This document shows positions 1 to 8,839 of a stretch of DNA of 64,000 bases, one piece after another. The stretch comes from Paraburkholderia rhizosphaerae (GTDB taxonomy: Bacteria > Pseudomonadota > Gammaproteobacteria > Burkholderiales > Burkholderiaceae). The DNA is taken from NCBI RefSeq assembly GCF_004366595.1, contig NZ_SORE01000001.1:434001-498000 (forward strand), given 5' to 3'. The notes beneath the pieces are model-generated. The model was given only the letters and a program-made list of their open reading frames with translations, searched no databases and was not told the origin of the DNA. The stretch's first letter is position 1; each line of letters opens with the position of its first letter. The position numbers were made by a program, and so were the translations under genes.

Positions 1-308
1 CGTCGACCCCTTGCCTTATGGGCATTGCTTGGACGCAGAACCTGCACCAGGACATGTGCAATTCAGCTAGTTATTTCCGTATGCTAAATAAGAGAGACGG
101 GCTGACAGAAGTAGAGCGCCGGACCCTGGCTATCGCGATCCTGCTTGCCAGCAATTGTTGCCATCGGAGACGAAGTGTTCGTAAATCATTCTGGTAGATG
201 AAGTCGAATACTTCAAGGGCGGGATATGAATTGCCCAAATAGCATGTGGAGAAGCAACAGTGACTTTTATCAGGATATTTAACGTTTCACTGTCGCTTCA
301 ATAATCCG
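1..308. other. left-edge region without a recognisable gene
   Basis: I see no convincing coding frame, RNA gene or repeat here. It is AT-richer than the neighbouring genes and may be intergenic DNA or the decayed end of something lying outside the window. Confidence 0.5.
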
Positions 309-343
309 AAAAACGGCGGCGGCGCCTCAGGGGCGCCGCTTTT
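309..343 (-). terminator. rho-independent terminator after malic enzyme gene
   Basis: An 8-bp perfect GC stem (319-326 with 332-339) around a 5-nt loop is flanked by an A-run (309-313) and a T-run (340-343), so it could work in both directions. It lies directly behind the malic enzyme stop codon on the minus strand. Confidence 0.75.
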
Positions 344-344
344 A

Positions 345-1979
345 TCACGCTGTATACGCGGATTTATAGGCGCGCTCGCGGATATACGCTTCGATGTCCG
401 CGGGGCGCGGAACGCGGGCCAGATCTTTGTCAAAGATGTGTTCGGCGACCCGTGCGGCGACGTGCAGCGACGCATCGAGAATCTTCGCCTGAGGCGGATA
501 GATCAACCCGGTCTCAAGGCTTTCCTCCGAGACCTGCTCCGCTACTGCCTTGGCCGCGACGATAAACATCTCCTCGGTGACGCGGGTCGCTTCGGTCGCG
601 TACACCGCCATGCCCATTGCCGGGAAGATATAGACATTGTTTCCCTGCCCAGGCACGAATGTGCGGCCGTCGTGAAGCGTCACCGGCGGAAACGGGCTGC
701 CGCTCGCGAAAATCGCGCTGCCGTTCGACCACGCGTACGCTTCTTCCGCAGTGCACTCGGAGCGCGAAGTCGGGTTCGAATACGGGAAGATGATCGGTCG
801 TTCGTTGATCTCCGTCATCGCTTCGATCACTTGCTGGTTGAACAGCTTGGGCACCGTGCTGACGCCGATGATGCCGGTGGGCTTTAGCGTCTTGATCGCT
901 TCGGCGAAAACATTCACCGGCGCATGTTCAATCGCAAACGGTTTCTGGAAATCGGCAAGGTCGCTGCGCGATTTGACCATCAGCCCGTTTACGTCGAATA
1001 GCGCGTGGCGAGCGCGCGCTTCGTCGATCGTCAATCCTTCAAGCGTCATCGCTTCGCTGATCAATTCGGCAATGCCGGTTGCCGCCGATCCGCCGCCCAG
1101 GAACAGGAAGCGTTGGTCCGTCAGCTTCTGACCGGAAATTCGCAGCGCACCGAATATGCCGGCCAACGCGACTGCGGCTGTGCCCTGGATGTCGTCGTTA
1201 TACGTGCACAGCTTGTCCTTGTAGCGCGCAAGTAGCGGCACCGCGTTGAAGTTCGCGAAGTCTTCCCACTGCACGCAGCATTTCGGAAATAGCTCCTGCA
1301 CCGCATCGATAAATTCGCCGACGAACGCGTGATACGGGTCACCGCGCACGCGCTCATGCCGCAGGCCGAGATAAAGCGGGTCTTCGAGCAATTCGTGGTT
1401 GTTCGTGCCGACATCCAGCGTCACCGGCATGCAGTATTGCGGCGGCACGCCCGCGCAAGCGGTGTAAAGCGACAGCTTGCCGATTGGAATGCCCATCCCG
1501 CCGACGCCAAGGTCGCCGAGGCCGAGAATGCGTTCGCCGTCGGTCACGACGATAAACCGCACATCTTTCTCCGGCCAGTTTTGCAGCAGTTCCTTGATGC
1601 GACCCCGCGCGGAGATCGGCAGATACATACCGCGCGAGCCGCGATAAATGTGATCAAACTTCTGGCACGCCTCGCCGACCGTCGGCGTATAGACGATGGG
1701 CATAAAGCGCGATGGGTCCGACATCAACGTCGCATAGAACATCGTTTCGTTGCGCGCCTGAAGATCGGACAGATAGAGGTACTTCTGCAGGTCGGTTTCA
1801 AGGTGTGCGAGCTCCGAATGCACGCGCGCGGTCTGCAATTCCAGTGTGCGATGCCCCGGCGGCAATAGTCCTTCCAGGTGATGCGTGCGCCGCTCTTCGT
1901 CGGTGAACGCGGTGCCCTTGTTCAAGTGAGGCGAGTGCAGAAGGTCGTAACCGGTAAGCGTACTTTGCTGGGTGCTCAT
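345..1979 (-). CDS. maeA: NAD-dependent malic enzyme (oxaloacetate-decarboxylating)
   Basis: Converts malate to pyruvate and CO2 with reduction of NAD(P), feeding pyruvate from the TCA cycle in the cytoplasm. The 544-residue protein has the length and order of the E. coli SfcA/MaeA type: an N-terminal malic domain with the FMPIVYTPTVG stretch, the FNDDIQGTAAV motif after the metal and substrate region, and a Rossmann fold with GGGSAATGIAELI. I chose the ATG at 1979 because an AAGGAG site precedes it; an in-frame start at 2039 would overlap the fumarase gene. It lies 10 bp downstream of fumC on the same strand, so the two are probably cotranscribed and linked in C4-acid metabolism. NAD rather than NADP preference is inferred from family resemblance. 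Confidence 0.95.
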   Translation of the reverse strand: MSTQQSTLTGYDLLHSPHLNKGTAFTDEERRTHHLEGLLPPGHRTLELQTARVHSELAHLETDLQKYLYLSDLQARNETMFYATLMSDPSRFMPIVYTPTVGEACQKFDHIYRGSRGMYLPISARGRIKELLQNWPEKDVRFIVVTDGERILGLGDLGVGGMGIPIGKLSLYTACAGVPPQYCMPVTLDVGTNNHELLEDPLYLGLRHERVRGDPYHAFVGEFIDAVQELFPKCCVQWEDFANFNAVPLLARYKDKLCTYNDDIQGTAAVALAGIFGALRISGQKLTDQRFLFLGGGSAATGIAELISEAMTLEGLTIDEARARHALFDVNGLMVKSRSDLADFQKPFAIEHAPVNVFAEAIKTLKPTGIIGVSTVPKLFNQQVIEAMTEINERPIIFPYSNPTSRSECTAEEAYAWSNGSAIFASGSPFPPVTLHDGRTFVPGQGNNVYIFPAMGMAVYATEATRVTEEMFIVAAKAVAEQVSEESLETGLIYPPQAKILDASLHVAARVAEHIFDKDLARVPRPADIEAYIRERAYKSAYTA

Positions 1980-1989
1980 CGAAGTCTCC

Positions 1990-3396
1990 TTATTGTTCAG
2001 TAGCGACATAAGGTTTGACCATCTTGCGCGCATCGACAATGCGGTCGAATTCCTCCTCGGTCACGAAACCGAGTTCAAGCGCCGCTTGCCTGAGCGTCTG
2101 GTCGTGATCCATCGCGTGGTGCGCGATCTTCGAGGCCTTGTCGTAGCCGATCACCGGCGCGAGCGCGGTGACGAGCATCAGCGAGCGTTCGACGTATTCG
2201 CCGATCTTCTTCAGGTTCGGCTGCGTGCCTTCGACAAGGAAGCGCCGGAAGTTCGTGCATCCGTCGGTGAGTAGCGTGATCGATTGCGCGATGTTGTAGA
2301 TCATCAGCGGCTTGTACACGTTCATCTCGAGGTAGCCGCCTGCGCCGCCGAAGCCGACTGCGACGTCGTTCGCCATCACCTGCACGGCGATCATCGTCAA
2401 TGCTTCTGCCTGGGTCGGATTCACTTTGCCCGGCATGATCGACGAGCCGGGTTCGTTCTCCGGAATCAGCAGTTCCGCAAAGCCCGCGCGCGGACCGCAC
2501 GACATCAGCCGGATATCGTTCGCGATCTTGTACAGCGATGCGGCTAGCGTTCGCAGCGCGCCGGAAAGATGGATAAGTGCATCGTGCGCGCCCTGAACGG
2601 TGAACTTGTTCGGCGCGCTGACGAACGGCAGCCCGGTGAGCTTCGCGATCTCGTCGGCCACCGCTTCCGCAAAACCCGGCGCGGCGTTGATGCCGGTGCC
2701 CACTGCGGTGCCGCCGAGCGCGAGGTGATAGACGCTTTGCAGCGCAGCATCGAGCCTGTCGATATTGTCCTGCAACATGCCCGCATAGCCGGACCATTCC
2801 TGCCCGAGCGTCAGCGGTGTTGCATCCTGCATATGCGTGCGGCCGATCTTCACGATGTCGACCCATTCCGTGGCCTTCGCGTCGATCGCATCGTGCAGTT
2901 GACGAACCGCGGGGATCAGCCGCTCCGTCGTATTGACGGCTGCGGCAATGTACATCGCCGATGGAAACGAGTCGTTCGACGACTGCGACATGTTCACGTG
3001 ATCGTTCGGATGCACCGGATGCTTGCTGGCGAGCGGCGTGCCGGCGAGCTGGCAGCAGCGGTTCGAAATCACCTCGTTGACGTTCATGTTGAACTGCGTG
3101 CCGCTGCCGGTCATCCACACGTGCAGCGGGAACATGTCGTGATGCTGTCCGTCCAGAATTTCGTCGCATGCCTGTGCAATCAGCTTGTGTGCGGCCGGGT
3201 CGAGCCGCTTGCCGGCGAGATTCGCATTCGCGGCCGCTTTTTTCAGCGTCGCGTACGCGGTGATCATTTCGCGCGGAATCAGATCGTGGCCAATATGAAA
3301 ATGTTCGAGCGAGCGCTGCGTTTGCGCGCCCCATAGCTTGTCGGCCGGCACGGCGACTTCGCCCATGCTGTCAGACTCGGTTCGAACGTTGCTCAT
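1990..3396 (-). CDS. fumC: class II fumarate hydratase
   Basis: Interconverts fumarate and malate in the TCA cycle without an iron-sulfur cluster. The 468-residue protein shows the fumarase/aspartase signature [11 protein letters not shown] at residues 317-327, the SSND motif near 139-142, and the catalytic-histidine region RTHMQDATP at 186-194. Length and motifs fit FumC; aspartate ammonia-lyase is the main alternative, but the sequence reads as fumarase throughout. An AAAGGAG ribosome-binding site precedes the ATG. The downstream malic enzyme gene follows after 10 bp, forming a fumarate to malate to pyruvate pair. Confidence 0.96.
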   Translation of the reverse strand: MSNVRTESDSMGEVAVPADKLWGAQTQRSLEHFHIGHDLIPREMITAYATLKKAAANANLAGKRLDPAAHKLIAQACDEILDGQHHDMFPLHVWMTGSGTQFNMNVNEVISNRCCQLAGTPLASKHPVHPNDHVNMSQSSNDSFPSAMYIAAAVNTTERLIPAVRQLHDAIDAKATEWVDIVKIGRTHMQDATPLTLGQEWSGYAGMLQDNIDRLDAALQSVYHLALGGTAVGTGINAAPGFAEAVADEIAKLTGLPFVSAPNKFTVQGAHDALIHLSGALRTLAASLYKIANDIRLMSCGPRAGFAELLIPENEPGSSIMPGKVNPTQAEALTMIAVQVMANDVAVGFGGAGGYLEMNVYKPLMIYNIAQSITLLTDGCTNFRRFLVEGTQPNLKKIGEYVERSLMLVTALAPVIGYDKASKIAHHAMDHDQTLRQAALELGFVTEEEFDRIVDARKMVKPYVATEQ

Positions 3397-3652
3397 CGTC
3401 TAGCTCCTTTCAACGGAAATTGGCTGTCGGGTGGGAAGACCGGATGAAGCGACTGCTGAGTGCGCGATCGCAACGCGCGATTGACCGGCTGACTGGCGCG
3501 CGTGAACCCGGTGCAAAAGACCAATTGACGATACAGCACGGGATAACCGCGGAATAGCTATACAAACGTCCCGACAGGTGCGAAACGACGTATGGGGGAG
3601 GGATACGTTGGTGTTGTCACGTTAAGACGTGATTGACGGCTATCGATACACC

Positions 3653-3684
3653 AAAGGCCGGCTTGATTCGTCAAGCCGGCCTTT
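3653..3684 (-). terminator. strong hairpin terminator after acdS
   Basis: A perfect 14-bp inverted repeat (3653-3666 and 3671-3684) encloses a TTCG tetraloop, with A/T runs at the stem base so that the minus-strand transcript ends in U residues. It sits 54 bp beyond the acdS stop codon and probably also shields the fumC-maeA operon. Confidence 0.85.
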
Positions 3685-3737
3685 AAATGCAAGAAAAACG
3701 AAAGTTGGTGCTGTTAAACAGTGCGTTCTGATGGGGC

Positions 3738-4754
3738 TTAACCATTGCGGAACAGAAAGCTGTATGCATTCAGTGCGGGTACGCCGCCCAGATGCGCGTA
3801 TAGCACTTTCGACCCTGGAGCGAATTCATCATTGCGCACCATCTGGATCATCGCATCCATCGATTTGCCTTCGTAAACCGGATCGGTGAGCACGCCTTCC
3901 ATTCTTGCGCACAGCCGGATCGCGTCCAGCGTGCCTTCATTCGGCAAGCCGTACGCAGGTCCCGCGAAGCGTGTATCCAGAATAACGTCGTTTTCATGGA
4001 TCGGCTGCGCGAGACCGACTAACTCCGCCGTATGCTTCGCAATGCGTGTGATCTGCGCATGCGTTTTTTCAGGGGTCGCCGACGCGTCAATGCCAATCAC
4101 GCGGCGTGCTCGACCGTCGGCCGCGAACCCGACCACCATTCCCGCCTGTGTGCTGCCGGTCACCGAACAGACGACGATATAGTCGAACTTGAACCCGAGC
4201 GCCTCTTCCTGCTGTCGCACCTCCTCCGCGAAACCGACAAAGCCGAGTCCGCCGAGCGGATGTTCGGAGCAGCCGGCGGGAATCGGAAACGGCTTGCCGC
4301 CCGCGGCGCGCACGCTGTCCATCGCGTCTTCCCAGCTCTTGCGAATGCCGATGTCGAAACCGTCCGGCACGAGCCGCACATCCGCACCCATGATGCGCGA
4401 CATCTGGATATTGCCGACGCGGTCATATACCGCGTCCGAATAGTCGACCCAGTTCTCCTGCACCAGCACGCACTTCATGCCCAGATGCGCGGCGACCGCG
4501 GCCACCTGGCGCGTCTGGTTCGACTGAATGCCACCGATCGACACCAGTGTGTCGCAGCCCTGTTCGAGCGCTTCCGGAATCAGGTACTCGAGCTTGCGCG
4601 TCTTGTTGCCGCCGAATGCGAGACCGCTATTGCAGTCCTCGCGCTTCGCGTATAGCGACACCTTGCCGCCGAGATGCGCGCTCAGGCGCTTTAACGGAAC
4701 GATCGGCGTCGGACCAAAGGTCAGCGAATAACGCGGGAAACGTCGCAAGTCCAT
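3738..4754 (-). CDS. acdS: 1-aminocyclopropane-1-carboxylate (ACC) deaminase
   Basis: PLP enzyme that cleaves ACC, the plant ethylene precursor, to 2-oxobutanoate and ammonia in the cytoplasm. The 338-residue length is exact for AcdS. The diagnostic residues that separate it from D-cysteine desulfhydrase are present: PLP lysine K51, S78, Y294, E295 and L322. A strong AGGAAGGAG site precedes the ATG. The gene diverges from an Lrp/AsnC-type gene, the standard acdR arrangement. In plant-associated Burkholderiaceae it lowers plant ethylene and supplies nitrogen, which fits the many ammonia-releasing enzymes elsewhere in this window. Confidence 0.96.
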   Translation of the reverse strand: MDLRRFPRYSLTFGPTPIVPLKRLSAHLGGKVSLYAKREDCNSGLAFGGNKTRKLEYLIPEALEQGCDTLVSIGGIQSNQTRQVAAVAAHLGMKCVLVQENWVDYSDAVYDRVGNIQMSRIMGADVRLVPDGFDIGIRKSWEDAMDSVRAAGGKPFPIPAGCSEHPLGGLGFVGFAEEVRQQEEALGFKFDYIVVCSVTGSTQAGMVVGFAADGRARRVIGIDASATPEKTHAQITRIAKHTAELVGLAQPIHENDVILDTRFAGPAYGLPNEGTLDAIRLCARMEGVLTDPVYEGKSMDAMIQMVRNDEFAPGSKVLYAHLGGVPALNAYSFLFRNG

Positions 4755-4903
4755 TGCCGGACTCCTTCCTCTCGGGATGATGGGCTACATGCTAGGAAAT
4801 CATCTCGAAAATGAGCTTGCAAAGATGAGTCGCCTTGCGTAGTTTTAAAGCGAGAAAGCCGTAACCAGCTTAACTATATTTCTTCAAATGGCGCTTTCAC
4901 GCA
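4755..4903. promoter_or_regulatory. divergent acdS-acdR control region
   Basis: AT-rich 149-bp spacer between the divergent deaminase and regulator genes. By analogy with known acdR-acdS systems it should hold the AcdR (Lrp-type) binding site and both promoters. I could not single out a trustworthy Lrp or Fnr box by eye. Confidence 0.6.
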
Positions 4904-5404
4904 ATGAAAAAACCGTCAGTCCGCGCAGCGTCCCAGCAGGAAAGCCTTGAGATCGACCGCGTGGATCGCGCGATTTTGCGGCAGTTGCAGCGCGACGCGT
5001 CGATCTCGAATGTCGCACTCGCGGCTAAGGTGAACCTGAGTGCGCCGGCGTGTTTGCGCCGTGTCGAACGGCTGAAGAGCACCGGCTACATCCGTTCGAC
5101 GGTAGCGCTGCTCGATCCGAAAAGGCTCGATGCGGGCATGCTGGTGTGGATTGGCGTAGTGCTTGACCGGTCAACGCCCGAATCATTCGAGGAATTCGAG
5201 CGCCTTGCCCAGAAGGTGCCCGGCTGCATGGAGTGCCATGTCGTAACCGGTGAATTCGACTACTTCATGCTGATCCGCACGCGGGACAACGACAGCTTCA
5301 ACAAGCTGCATGCGGAGAAGCTGCTCTATTTGCCGGGCGTGCGCCAAATACGATCGTTCATCGCGTTGCGCGAAATCCTGTCGACCACTTCGTTTCCGGT
5401 TTGA
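4904..5404 (+). CDS. acdR: Lrp/AsnC-family regulator of ACC deaminase
   Basis: Cytoplasmic transcription factor of 166 residues. The N-terminal winged helix-turn-helix covers residues 17-65 (LEIDRVDRAILRQLQRDASI, then NVALAAKVNLSAPACLRR), followed by an RAM/AsnC ligand-sensing domain up to about residue 155 with the motif CMECHVVTGEFDYFMLIRT. It is transcribed away from acdS across a 149-bp spacer, the usual place for AcdR, which activates acdS when ACC is available. The identity is therefore supported by both family and context. Confidence 0.93.
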   Translation: MKKPSVRAASQQESLEIDRVDRAILRQLQRDASISNVALAAKVNLSAPACLRRVERLKSTGYIRSTVALLDPKRLDAGMLVWIGVVLDRSTPESFEEFERLAQKVPGCMECHVVTGEFDYFMLIRTRDNDSFNKLHAEKLLYLPGVRQIRSFIALREILSTTSFPV

Positions 5405-5537
5405 TCGATCTGACGAACTGGTGTCGGTCTGTGCGAAAACCCGCGCTACAAGCTTTTTTCGTGCCTGCAATGTCACCTTCGTGACACGAAAGTTACTGAG
5501 TATTTCCGGGGCAATCAATAAAGGTCTTCCGTTCGCA

Positions 5538-5559
5538 CGGCGCCGTTTTTGCGGCGCCG
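5538..5559 (+). repeat. GC-rich inverted repeat in the leader of the phytase-like gene
   Basis: Self-complementary 8-mer CGGCGCCG occurs at 5538-5545 and 5552-5559 with a 6-nt TTTTTG spacer. It lies 38 bp before the start codon at 5597 and about 130 bp after acdR. It could end acdR transcription or fold in the leader of the next gene; the T-run is in the loop, not after the stem, so it is not a typical terminator. Confidence 0.45.
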
Positions 5560-5596
5560 CAACCTCGAGCAGATCCACCCCCAAAGGAGATACCGG

Positions 5597-7135
5597 ATGT
5601 CGAAATCCAGACCGTTTGCGTTCACTCTCATCGCTTCACTGTTCGCAGCATCGACGGCCCACGCCGGCGTCGATCTCATTGCGAAAGGCCAGATCAGCGG
5701 GTTGATCGGCGACCTGTCGAGCGAAACCGCGGCGCCGCTCGAAAATGGCGCGGCCGGCAACCTGTTGGGCGGCATCGGTTCGGGCATGAGCTATGCCGGC
5801 TGCAATACGTTCGTCGCGGTCCCCGATCGCGGCCCGAATGCGATTTCGTATAACGCAGCGATCGACGACACAGCGTCGTACATCAATCGCTTCCAGACGC
5901 TGCGGCTGCAGCTCGCGGCGGCACCCGCCAACGCGGATCTGCCGTTCGTGCTGACGCCGACGCTGACCGACACGACGCTGTTGCATACGGATGACCACCT
6001 CGTGTACGGCAGCGGCGCAGCGGAAAACGTGCCGCCGGGCGCACCGAAGCTCAATCGCACACATCACACGAATTACTTCACCGGCCGCTCGGACAACTTC
6101 GATCCGGCGCACGTGTCGACGTTTCCGCTCGATGCGCGCTTCGATCCGGAGAGCATTCGCGTCGCGAACGATGGCGATAGCGTGTTTATTTCAGACGAGT
6201 ACGGTCCATACATCTATCGCTTCGATCGCCGGACGGGCCAGCGTGTCGACGTGATCAAGGTGCCGAGCGCGTTTGCGGTGTCGACGCTTAGCCCGGTTGG
6301 CAGTACGGAGATCAGCCAGAACATGTCGGGCCGCGTCGCGAACAAGGGGATGGAAGGGCTCGCGATCTCGCCGGATGGCAAGACGCTGTTCGGTGCGATG
6401 CAAAGCCCGCTGCTGCAGGACGGCGGCACCAATGGTGGGTTCACGCGCATTCTGCGTATCGATTTGCGCACCGGCAAGGCGCAGCAGTTCGCGTATCCGC
6501 TCACGAATATCGGCACGGCGGCAAAGCCGAATTTCCCAACGATCAGCGATGTGGTTGCGGTCAACGACCATGTGCTGCTGATGGACGAACGCGATGGGCA
6601 CGGTCTCGGCGACGGTTCGGCTGCGGCTTTCAAGAAGGTGTTTCGCATCGATCTGGACGATGCGGCGGATGTGAGCAACACGAGCGGCAATGACAACCTG
6701 AAGGCGCTCGCGCTGCAAAAGACGCTGTTTCTCGATGTAGTGACGGTGCTAAACCAGCACGGCATCAACGCGAACGATATTCCGGCGAAGCTCGAGAGCC
6801 TGACGTTCGGTCCGGATATTACCGTTAAGGGCGTGCGCAAGCATACGTTGCTGATCGCGAACGACAACGACTTCGTCGGCACGGTCACTGACAGCCTGCA
6901 TCCGAACGGTGTTGCCAATCCGAACCAGTTCTTTGTGTTCGCGGTGGATAAGAGCGATCTGCCGGATTTTGTGCCGCAGCATTTCACTGGCCGCGACCGC
7001 TTCGAAGATGGGAACAGTCAAGGTCACGGTAAAGCCAATTCATGCAGCTTTGTGACCGGCGGTGATGATGACGATGATCAAGATCATGGTCATCATGACC
7101 ATGGCCATAATGGTCCGCATCACTCGAACGACTGA
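5597..7135 (+). CDS. exported phytase-like esterase family protein with Asp/His-rich tail
   Basis: Predicted secreted or periplasmic protein of 512 residues. Residues 1-23 are a Sec signal peptide ending in STAHA before GVD. The body matches the esterase-like activity of phytase family (PF13449), recognisable by NKGMEGLAISPDGKTLFGAM and repeated beta-propeller-like strands. The family is linked to phosphoester hydrolysis, but the substrate here is unknown. The last 25 residues or so are dominated by Asp and His, a likely metal-binding tail. The ATG at 5597 is preceded by AAAGGAGA; an upstream in-frame ATG at 5549 has no site and would spoil the signal peptide. It appears monocistronic, converging on the OsmC gene. 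Confidence 0.85.
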   Translation: MSKSRPFAFTLIASLFAASTAHAGVDLIAKGQISGLIGDLSSETAAPLENGAAGNLLGGIGSGMSYAGCNTFVAVPDRGPNAISYNAAIDDTASYINRFQTLRLQLAAAPANADLPFVLTPTLTDTTLLHTDDHLVYGSGAAENVPPGAPKLNRTHHTNYFTGRSDNFDPAHVSTFPLDARFDPESIRVANDGDSVFISDEYGPYIYRFDRRTGQRVDVIKVPSAFAVSTLSPVGSTEISQNMSGRVANKGMEGLAISPDGKTLFGAMQSPLLQDGGTNGGFTRILRIDLRTGKAQQFAYPLTNIGTAAKPNFPTISDVVAVNDHVLLMDERDGHGLGDGSAAAFKKVFRIDLDDAADVSNTSGNDNLKALALQKTLFLDVVTVLNQHGINANDIPAKLESLTFGPDITVKGVRKHTLLIANDNDFVGTVTDSLHPNGVANPNQFFVFAVDKSDLPDFVPQHFTGRDRFEDGNSQGHGKANSCSFVTGGDDDDDQDHGHHDHGHNGPHHSND

Positions 7136-7182
7136 TCTGGCGGGTAGCCAGCCATTGGTTGTTCGTGCAACCGGGTGAAAAG

Positions 7183-7216
7183 GGCGGCAATGTGAGGTTG
7201 ATTGCGCATTGCCGCC
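7183..7216. terminator. inverted repeat between convergent genes
   Basis: A perfect 10-bp stem (GGCGGCAATG at 7183-7192, CATTGCCGCC at 7207-7216) with a 14-nt loop lies between the convergent phytase-like and OsmC genes. No clear T-run follows, so it may be a weak bidirectional terminator. Confidence 0.5.
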
Positions 7217-7226
7217 GCCCGCTTGT

Positions 7227-7706
7227 TCAACGCGAAGAAGAAAACTCGATTGTCGGTTCGCACAAAATCGCGAAGTTGACCGAGTTCGCCACATAGCATT
7301 TCTCATGTGCGGTGTGGTGCAGGCTCTCTGCGCGCTCGCGATCGTCGCCGGCGCGAATGGTTACGCGTGGGCGCAGCACGATCTGCGTAAAGTGTCCTTT
7401 TTCGCGGCTATCGAGCATCGTGCCTTGCGCTTCGTCGACATACGCGAGCACGGTGATGCCCGCTTCCGCGCACAGGTGCAGATACCATAGCTTGTGACAT
7501 GCCGAGGTTGCCGCAACGAACAGGTCTTCGGGACTCCACCGCGCCGCATCGCCGAGAAATGCGGCATCCGATGAACCGGGGATGTCCGGTTTGCTGCCCG
7601 AGCGGATGATATGGTCGCGGCTGTAGTCGCGGTAGCCTGATGTGCCGGTTCCTTTGTTGCCGGTCCATTCCACTGTGATTTTGTATTTGTGTTCGCCGTA
7701 TGCCAT
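7227..7706 (-). CDS. OsmC/Ohr-family peroxiredoxin-like protein
   Basis: Cytoplasmic thiol-dependent peroxidase family, acting on organic hydroperoxides. The 159-residue protein carries the two expected active-site cysteines, C70 in the helix ATSACHKLWYL and C137 in HTAHEKCYVA. The N-terminal part resembles the YmaD-like OsmC branch rather than classical OsmC or Ohr. A start with a GGAGACC site lies at 7706. It follows the cupin gene after 50 bp on the same strand, so the two may be cotranscribed. Confidence 0.9.
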   Translation of the reverse strand: MAYGEHKYKITVEWTGNKGTGTSGYRDYSRDHIIRSGSKPDIPGSSDAAFLGDAARWSPEDLFVAATSACHKLWYLHLCAEAGITVLAYVDEAQGTMLDSREKGHFTQIVLRPRVTIRAGDDRERAESLHHTAHEKCYVANSVNFAILCEPTIEFSSSR

Positions 7707-7756
7707 GCCGGGGTCTCCTTGAGATTGAATCGAACGTTATTCTAAAAGAATCCGCG

Positions 7757-8020
7757 TTATTTTCGCCCTACCAGGTAAGTGACGCCCTGTGGACCGTAGC
7801 GCTCTGCGTGCGTCATATTAGCAGGCAGATGAAGCACATCGCCGATCTGGTAAAGCCGCTCGTCACCGCCAGTACGGATCTGAATTTCGCCGGCGAGAAT
7901 CAATGCTTTCGCTTCGAAAGGATGCGCATGGTCTTCGAGCGCGCCTGCGTCACGCCGTACGGTGACGAGTTCGGTGAATCCTTCTTGCGTGAGCGCTGCG
8001 ACGAATGTTTCGCGTTCCAT
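7757..8020 (-). CDS. small cupin-domain protein
   Basis: 87-residue single-domain cupin. Residues about 25-75 carry the conserved pattern: HAHPFEAKALILAGEI supplies the His/Glu metal ligands of cupin motif 1, and GDVLHLPANMTH holds motif 2 with its His. Such proteins bind a metal and serve as small sensors, isomerases or dioxygenases; the substrate here cannot be read from sequence. The ATG at 8020 has a GGAGG site 7 bp upstream; a longer frame from 8134 has none. It is probably in an operon with the OsmC gene. Confidence 0.82.
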   Translation of the reverse strand: MERETFVAALTQEGFTELVTVRRDAGALEDHAHPFEAKALILAGEIQIRTGGDERLYQIGDVLHLPANMTHAERYGPQGVTYLVGRK

Positions 8021-8153
8021 CAGGTGTCCTCCATCGGGCGAGTCTCGAGTCTGAGTCTGTCCGAAGCAGTATAGGTGGATGACGACAGCGCGTACAACGC
8101 GACGCTTGCGCCGCGCATTGCATAGCAACTGCAAAGAGAATGGGCAGACCCAT

Positions 8154-8606
8154 CTAATACTTGCGTACAGTTTGCAAGCCCGCGTGGAACATGGGCTGGT
8201 GGGGCTTCACGTTTCCGATCGGCGTGTACACGTTGACGACATTCACCGCCTGAACAGTAACGGTACGCGACGGCGCATCAACGGTAACTTGCTTCATCGG
8301 CGACAGATCGATCACGATGCCATCGTCGCAAAGCGCGTGGCCTGCAACGTTGTGTCCGCCACCCATGATAGCAAGCGATAGATTGTTGATACGCGCGAAT
8401 GTAACAACGCGCGTGACATCAGCCGTCGACGCACATCGAGCGATCAACCCCGGGCGTTTATCGATACTCGCGTTCCACAGCGTGCGCGCGAAATCGTAGC
8501 CCGCGTCCCCCGGAAGCAGCACTTCGCGCGCGAATGCGTTGATAAACCGCTTGAAGGTCCGCAGTTCAACGATCGAGCCGTCGGCGTGCTTGAGAATTCC
8601 AGGCAT
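8154..8606 (-). pseudogene. truncated FAD-linked oxidase (berberine-bridge type), N-terminal remnant
   Basis: The frame starts well (ATG at 8606 with AAAGGAG) and encodes the N-terminal p-cresol methylhydroxylase-type FAD domain: RPGLIARCASTADVTRVVTF, then IMGGGHNVAGHALCDDGIV. After about residue 125 the family match stops, and the frame ends at about 150 residues where family members have about 460. The FAD-binding core is cut and the substrate domain is absent, so it cannot be a working oxidase. A further unrelated-looking in-frame extension up to 8732 is probably not translated. Likely a deletion remnant. Confidence 0.7.
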
Positions 8607-8839
8607 GAATGCTCCTTTGAATTGGCCAGGCCGCGACAGGTTGTCGTAGCGGTAAAGCGCCATACCGTTGGAAAGCGCGTGCAAGTAGTTATCCTTCTTG
8701 TAAGGCTTCGCCTGGCTGCGCAAGCGAAGCACGGTCGGGCATTCACGAACTTACAAAGCATCGGACGGATCCCTCATTCTTTCCTCACTTTCCGCGCATA
8801 CGCTAAATCCAAGACAAGCGTCACTGGACGGAGGTCATC

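Noticed and set aside
2075..3334. Long 419-residue frame opposite in phase to fumC
   Set aside because: Arg/Ala-rich shadow frame of a GC-rich gene; fumC in the other frame has full family motifs.
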